DNA from: Actinomycetales bacterium
Lineage (GTDB): Bacteria > Actinomycetota > Actinomycetes > Actinomycetales > Beutenbergiaceae
Assembly: GCA_016649925.1 (NCBI GenBank)
Contig: JAENWO010000137.1
Coordinates: 1 to 6,713, forward strand
Direction of reading: 5' to 3'
Length of the DNA: 6,713 bases
Within the stretch, counting starts at the first letter, position 1. Every line of letters starts with the position of its first letter. The notes under the pieces are model-generated. The model ran no database searches. It worked only from the letters and a program-made list of their open reading frames with translations, and was not told the DNA's origin. Made by a program: the position numbers and the translations under genes. Below are positions 6,694-6,713 of this stretch, in pieces.

Positions 6694-6713
6694 GACAACC
6701 CTCTGGTGCCAGG

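Noticed and set aside
6591..6713. Possible C-terminal end of a convergent - strand gene
   Set aside because: Two - strand frames are open from the window edge, one ending at TGA 6593-6591 and one running on into sdhB, but neither protein is recognisable, and both run through the strong terminator-like hairpin. Sequence beyond 6713 would decide it.

Overview
The window is one compact, GC-rich block of central-metabolism genes, all on the + strand. It reads as aconitate hydratase (acnA, 313-3126), then the three-subunit succinate dehydrogenase / succinate:menaquinone reductase: sdhC (3164-3859, diheme cytochrome b anchor), sdhA (3871-5829, flavoprotein) and sdhB (5826-6575, iron-sulfur subunit). 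The strong G/C bias at third codon positions, the GTG start of sdhC, the aconitase type, and a type-B Sdh (single five-helix anchor with four heme histidines, no sdhD) all point to an actinobacterium (Actinomycetota). Genus cannot be fixed from the sequence alone.

Layout. Positions 1-312 hold no convincing gene. They look like the acnA promoter and leader, with a weak sigma70-like promoter candidate (55-83), a small repeat cluster (121-152) and a perfect 9-bp inverted repeat that could form a strong hairpin (180-207). acnA and sdhC are 37 bp apart, with a small hairpin spanning the acnA stop. The sdhC-sdhA gap is 11 bp, and sdhA and sdhB overlap in an ATGA. After sdhB (6576-6713) there are GC-rich hairpins ending in a 12-bp stem with a 4-base loop and no T-tract, the likely transcription end.

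The four genes encode two TCA-cycle steps. Aconitase isomerises citrate to isocitrate, and SdhCAB oxidises succinate to fumarate and passes the electrons into the membrane quinone pool through FAD, three Fe-S clusters and two b hemes. All expected cofactor ligands and active-site residues are visible, so all four genes look intact. I see no mobile element, CRISPR array, RNA gene or clear novel system. The points worth a second look are the acnA-sdhCAB linkage, the leader inverted repeat, and the predicted energetics of the diheme anchor.
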